Shown in pieces: positions 62,729 to 64,000 of a stretch of DNA of 64,000 bases. Position numbers and translations under genes: made by a program. The notes beneath the pieces are model-generated. The model worked only from the letters and a program-made list of their open reading frames with translations, ran no database searches and had not been told where the DNA came from. How positions within the stretch are numbered: position 1 is the stretch's first letter; every line of letters begins with the position of its first letter. The stretch is taken from NCBI GenBank assembly GCA_934433135.1, contig CAKRZO010000002.1, positions 62,001-126,000 of the forward strand. Direction: 5' to 3'. The DNA comes from an uncultured Acetatifactor sp. GTDB taxonomy: Bacteria > Bacillota > Clostridia > Lachnospirales > Lachnospiraceae.

Positions 62729-62758
62729 AGTATACCATCACCTCTTGCAAAATGTCAA
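62729..62758 (-). promoter_or_regulatory. cspA promoter
   Basis: On the minus strand TTGACA (62758-62753) and TATACT (62734-62729) are spaced 18 bp, a near-consensus vegetative promoter. The 428-bp gap 62569-62996 holds this promoter, the leader hairpins and family A copy 5. Confidence 0.85.
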
Positions 62759-62790
62759 TCCCTTTTTTCAAAGATTTTGGGGCTTGGAAT

Positions 62791-62933
62791 GTAGCAGTTC
62801 AGGCGCGCCATTCGCAAAACCGCGCTTTCAGCGCTTTCTCGCTGCTTCGCAGCTGTTTGTTGTGGCTGCAAGCCACAATTTTTATATAAATGGCGCTAAG
62901 TTCCAAGCATAGAATGCTTGTCTGAACTGTTAC
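62791..62933. repeat. Repeat family A, copy 5 (143 bp)
   Basis: Ends GTAGCAGTTCAGGC/GTCTGAACTGTTAC (imperfect), inner GCGCCAT/ATGGCGC, and a hairpin TTGTGGCT-GCA-AGCCACAA that replaces the CGCATCT/AGATGCG hairpin of copy 1 while keeping pairing. The third hairpin of copies 1, 3 and 4 is absent. Confidence 0.85.
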
Positions 62934-62996
62934 CTTGGAATATTTTACAGAAAAATGGAGAAGATAGGAAGCATTCATTATAGAAGGAGGGAAATT

Positions 62997-63770
62997 ATGG
63001 GGTTGGAAGGAATGCAAATGTTCGGATTAATATTGACTGCCTTTACAGCGGGCGGATGCATCGGATTCTGGGCAGGTAAGATTGCAGTCAGAGAAGCAGC
63101 CTTTGCAAAGGAACAGGAAAATGTGGGAGAAAGCGGCCGACAGGGTGGGTATTACGGATATGACAGAAACGATCTGTTCCATGACGGTAAAGAGCGCAAC
63201 AATGATAAATTTGGCGACAGAGAAGGAGACAGAAGCGACAGGAATAATCGATACAGCAGGCACGAGAGATGGGAAAGACATGAAAGGAAGCATCCCGGAG
63301 AAAAGAGAATCCTGGCCGGAAGCGGAATCGGAAGTCCTGCAAGCGGAAAGGTGAGTGCTTTTCAGGAAAATGGGAAAAAGGGAATACGGATCCTTCCGGA
63401 CAGCGGCAAAATTTATGCTCCGGCATCCGGTAAAATTGTAAAGCTCTACCCTATGGGAAGCCGTATGTGCTTAAGAACCGACGGAGGAACGGAAATCCTG
63501 ATTGAAGCGGGAAGCAACATCGAGGAAGCCGATGCAGACTGGTATCGCTCCAGAATCGTGCAGAATGAAGTAGTGGACAAGGGAAAACTCCTTTTGGAAT
63601 ACGATATACAGGCCATAGAAGAACAAGGCGGAGACAATGCGGTATTTGTAAGCATGGCAGACACCCAAAAGATGCAGGAAGTAGAAGTTACCTCTGCACC
63701 CTATGTCAAAACCGGACAGGAAATTATGTGGCTTACGCATGACTGTGAAAGTTATACACGCACTTCCTGA
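62997..63770 (+). CDS. Membrane-tethered EIIA(Glc)-like protein lacking both active histidines
   Basis: A 257-residue protein: one N-terminal membrane helix (about 8-28), a highly charged Arg/Asp/His-rich linker (about 40-110), and a C-terminal domain (about 130-257) that aligns with PTS EIIA-Glc (IYAPASGKIV, GGTEILIEAG, VDKGKLLLEYDI, VKTGQEIMW). The two histidines of EIIA-Glc are replaced: S155 where the HA histidine should be and E170 in LIEAG where LIHxG carries the phosphohistidine. It therefore cannot act as a normal phosphocarrier and may be a scaffold or sensor. ATG 62997 follows GAAGGAGGG. No PTS genes are nearby. Confidence 0.78.
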   Translation: MGLEGMQMFGLILTAFTAGGCIGFWAGKIAVREAAFAKEQENVGESGRQGGYYGYDRNDLFHDGKERNNDKFGDREGDRSDRNNRYSRHERWERHERKHPGEKRILAGSGIGSPASGKVSAFQENGKKGIRILPDSGKIYAPASGKIVKLYPMGSRMCLRTDGGTEILIEAGSNIEEADADWYRSRIVQNEVVDKGKLLLEYDIQAIEEQGGDNAVFVSMADTQKMQEVEVTSAPYVKTGQEIMWLTHDCESYTRTS

Positions 63771-63800
63771 CAGCATCCAAACTGCATCTTTCGACCAAGG

Positions 63801-63830
63801 TAAACTTGTAAAGATACAAGTTTATTAATA
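63801..63830 (+). terminator. Weak terminator-like hairpin after the EIIA-like gene
   Basis: TAAACTTGTA and TACAAGTTTA pair perfectly around AAGA; the following TTAATA is only partly a T tract. Confidence 0.45.
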
Positions 63831-63842
63831 GCAAGTTTCTGA

Positions 63843-63922
63843 GGGCAGACTCATGGGGATTCCAATGAGGGGCGCAAAATTGAGCGAGAGCGTCCCCCGA
63901 ATGGAACTCCATGAGCCTGCCC
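63843..63922. repeat. 80-bp imperfect hairpin near the right edge
   Basis: GGGCAG-CTCATGG and TTCCA on the left pair with TGGAA and CCATGAG-CTGCCC on the right, with a GGGGCG/CGTCCCC inner stem and a GAGCGAGAGC loop. The loop resembles GAGCGAAAGC in the clpP-clpX element. No T tract follows. Confidence 0.55.
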
Positions 63923-64000
63923 GGGGATCTGCGTCAACTCTATTTTGTATTAATGTAGTTGTATAAAATCCTTCTGTCTTATCTGAGAATCGTATTGACA

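Noticed and set aside
2419..62933. CRISPR-like interpretation of the repeated elements
   Set aside because: Copies are tens of kilobases apart, 98-175 bp long, palindromic, and there are no spacers or cas genes.
62799..63017. Minus-strand 72-residue open frame upstream of cspA
   Set aside because: It lies largely over repeat family A copy 5 and has no binding site or recognisable sequence.
1..64000. tRNA, rRNA, tmRNA, SRP RNA, RNase P RNA or T-box and purine riboswitches
   Set aside because: I looked through the intergenic regions, including upstream of purE and pyrE, and found no matching conserved cores; small or divergent RNAs could still be missed by eye.

Overview
This 64-kb window reads as a chromosomal segment of a Gram-positive, sporulation-lineage gut Firmicute, most likely a Lachnospiraceae (Clostridia). 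The reasons are the gene order tig-clpP-clpX-lon-ysxC, the block rho-rpmE-DUF1385-prmC-prfA, DUF4364 and DUF6142 proteins, a YtvI/AI-2E-type membrane protein, a large asparagine-rich Rho, strong AGGAGG-type ribosome binding sites, and lysine- and glutamate-rich proteins. That assignment is inferred from gene content; no rRNA or tRNA gene was found to confirm it, and there is no CRISPR array.

Layout. 1-1382: partial minus-strand SpoIID/peptidoglycan-binding protein. 1449-17785: a glycan-use region with an AraC regulator divergent from fucI-fucU, a membrane-bound AraC sensor, a sugar-binding lipoprotein with two permeases, a 1463-residue wall-anchored heparinase-like protein and a GH36 alpha-galactosidase. 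17784-22371: an accessory stretch in which three related repeats bracket two cassettes. The first is an AT-rich ATPase plus mini-TOPRIM pair (the best candidate for a little-known defence-type system); the second is an ABC exporter pair plus an AlkD-like gene. 22440-37000: housekeeping genes (malic enzyme, YhcC, DUF4364, RarA, Rho, L31, YqhQ-like, PrmC, RF1, GlgB, TPR lipoprotein). 36113-44388: pyrF, pyrE, small membrane proteins, an M29 peptidase, and purE-purM-purN-purD. 44635-57685: an SH3 membrane protein and the protein-quality-control block (GntR-clpC, radA, tig, clpP, clpX, lon, ysxC). 57708-63770: YtvI-like protein, truA, a degenerate response regulator with TraX, a frameshifted CPBP protease, cspA, and a membrane-tethered EIIA-like protein that lacks both phosphorylation histidines.

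How genes work together. fucI and fucU interconvert fucose/fuculose and fucose anomers; the ABC system, the anchored lyase-like enzyme and GH36 look like one pathway for capture and breakdown of a galactose-containing glycan under the sensor at 5219-7471. prmC and prfA form a pair because PrmC methylates the GGQ glutamine of RF1. tig/clpP/clpX/lon/clpC form the folding and proteolysis core, with clpC here under a GntR repressor instead of CtsR.

The most distinctive non-coding content is a family of five dispersed 98-175-bp elements with covarying terminal inverted repeats and nested hairpins, plus a second (32747-32911) and a third (17784, 19658, 22265) repeat family. I also see a hairpin-plus-U7 attenuator in the cspA leader and several promoter/operator pairs.
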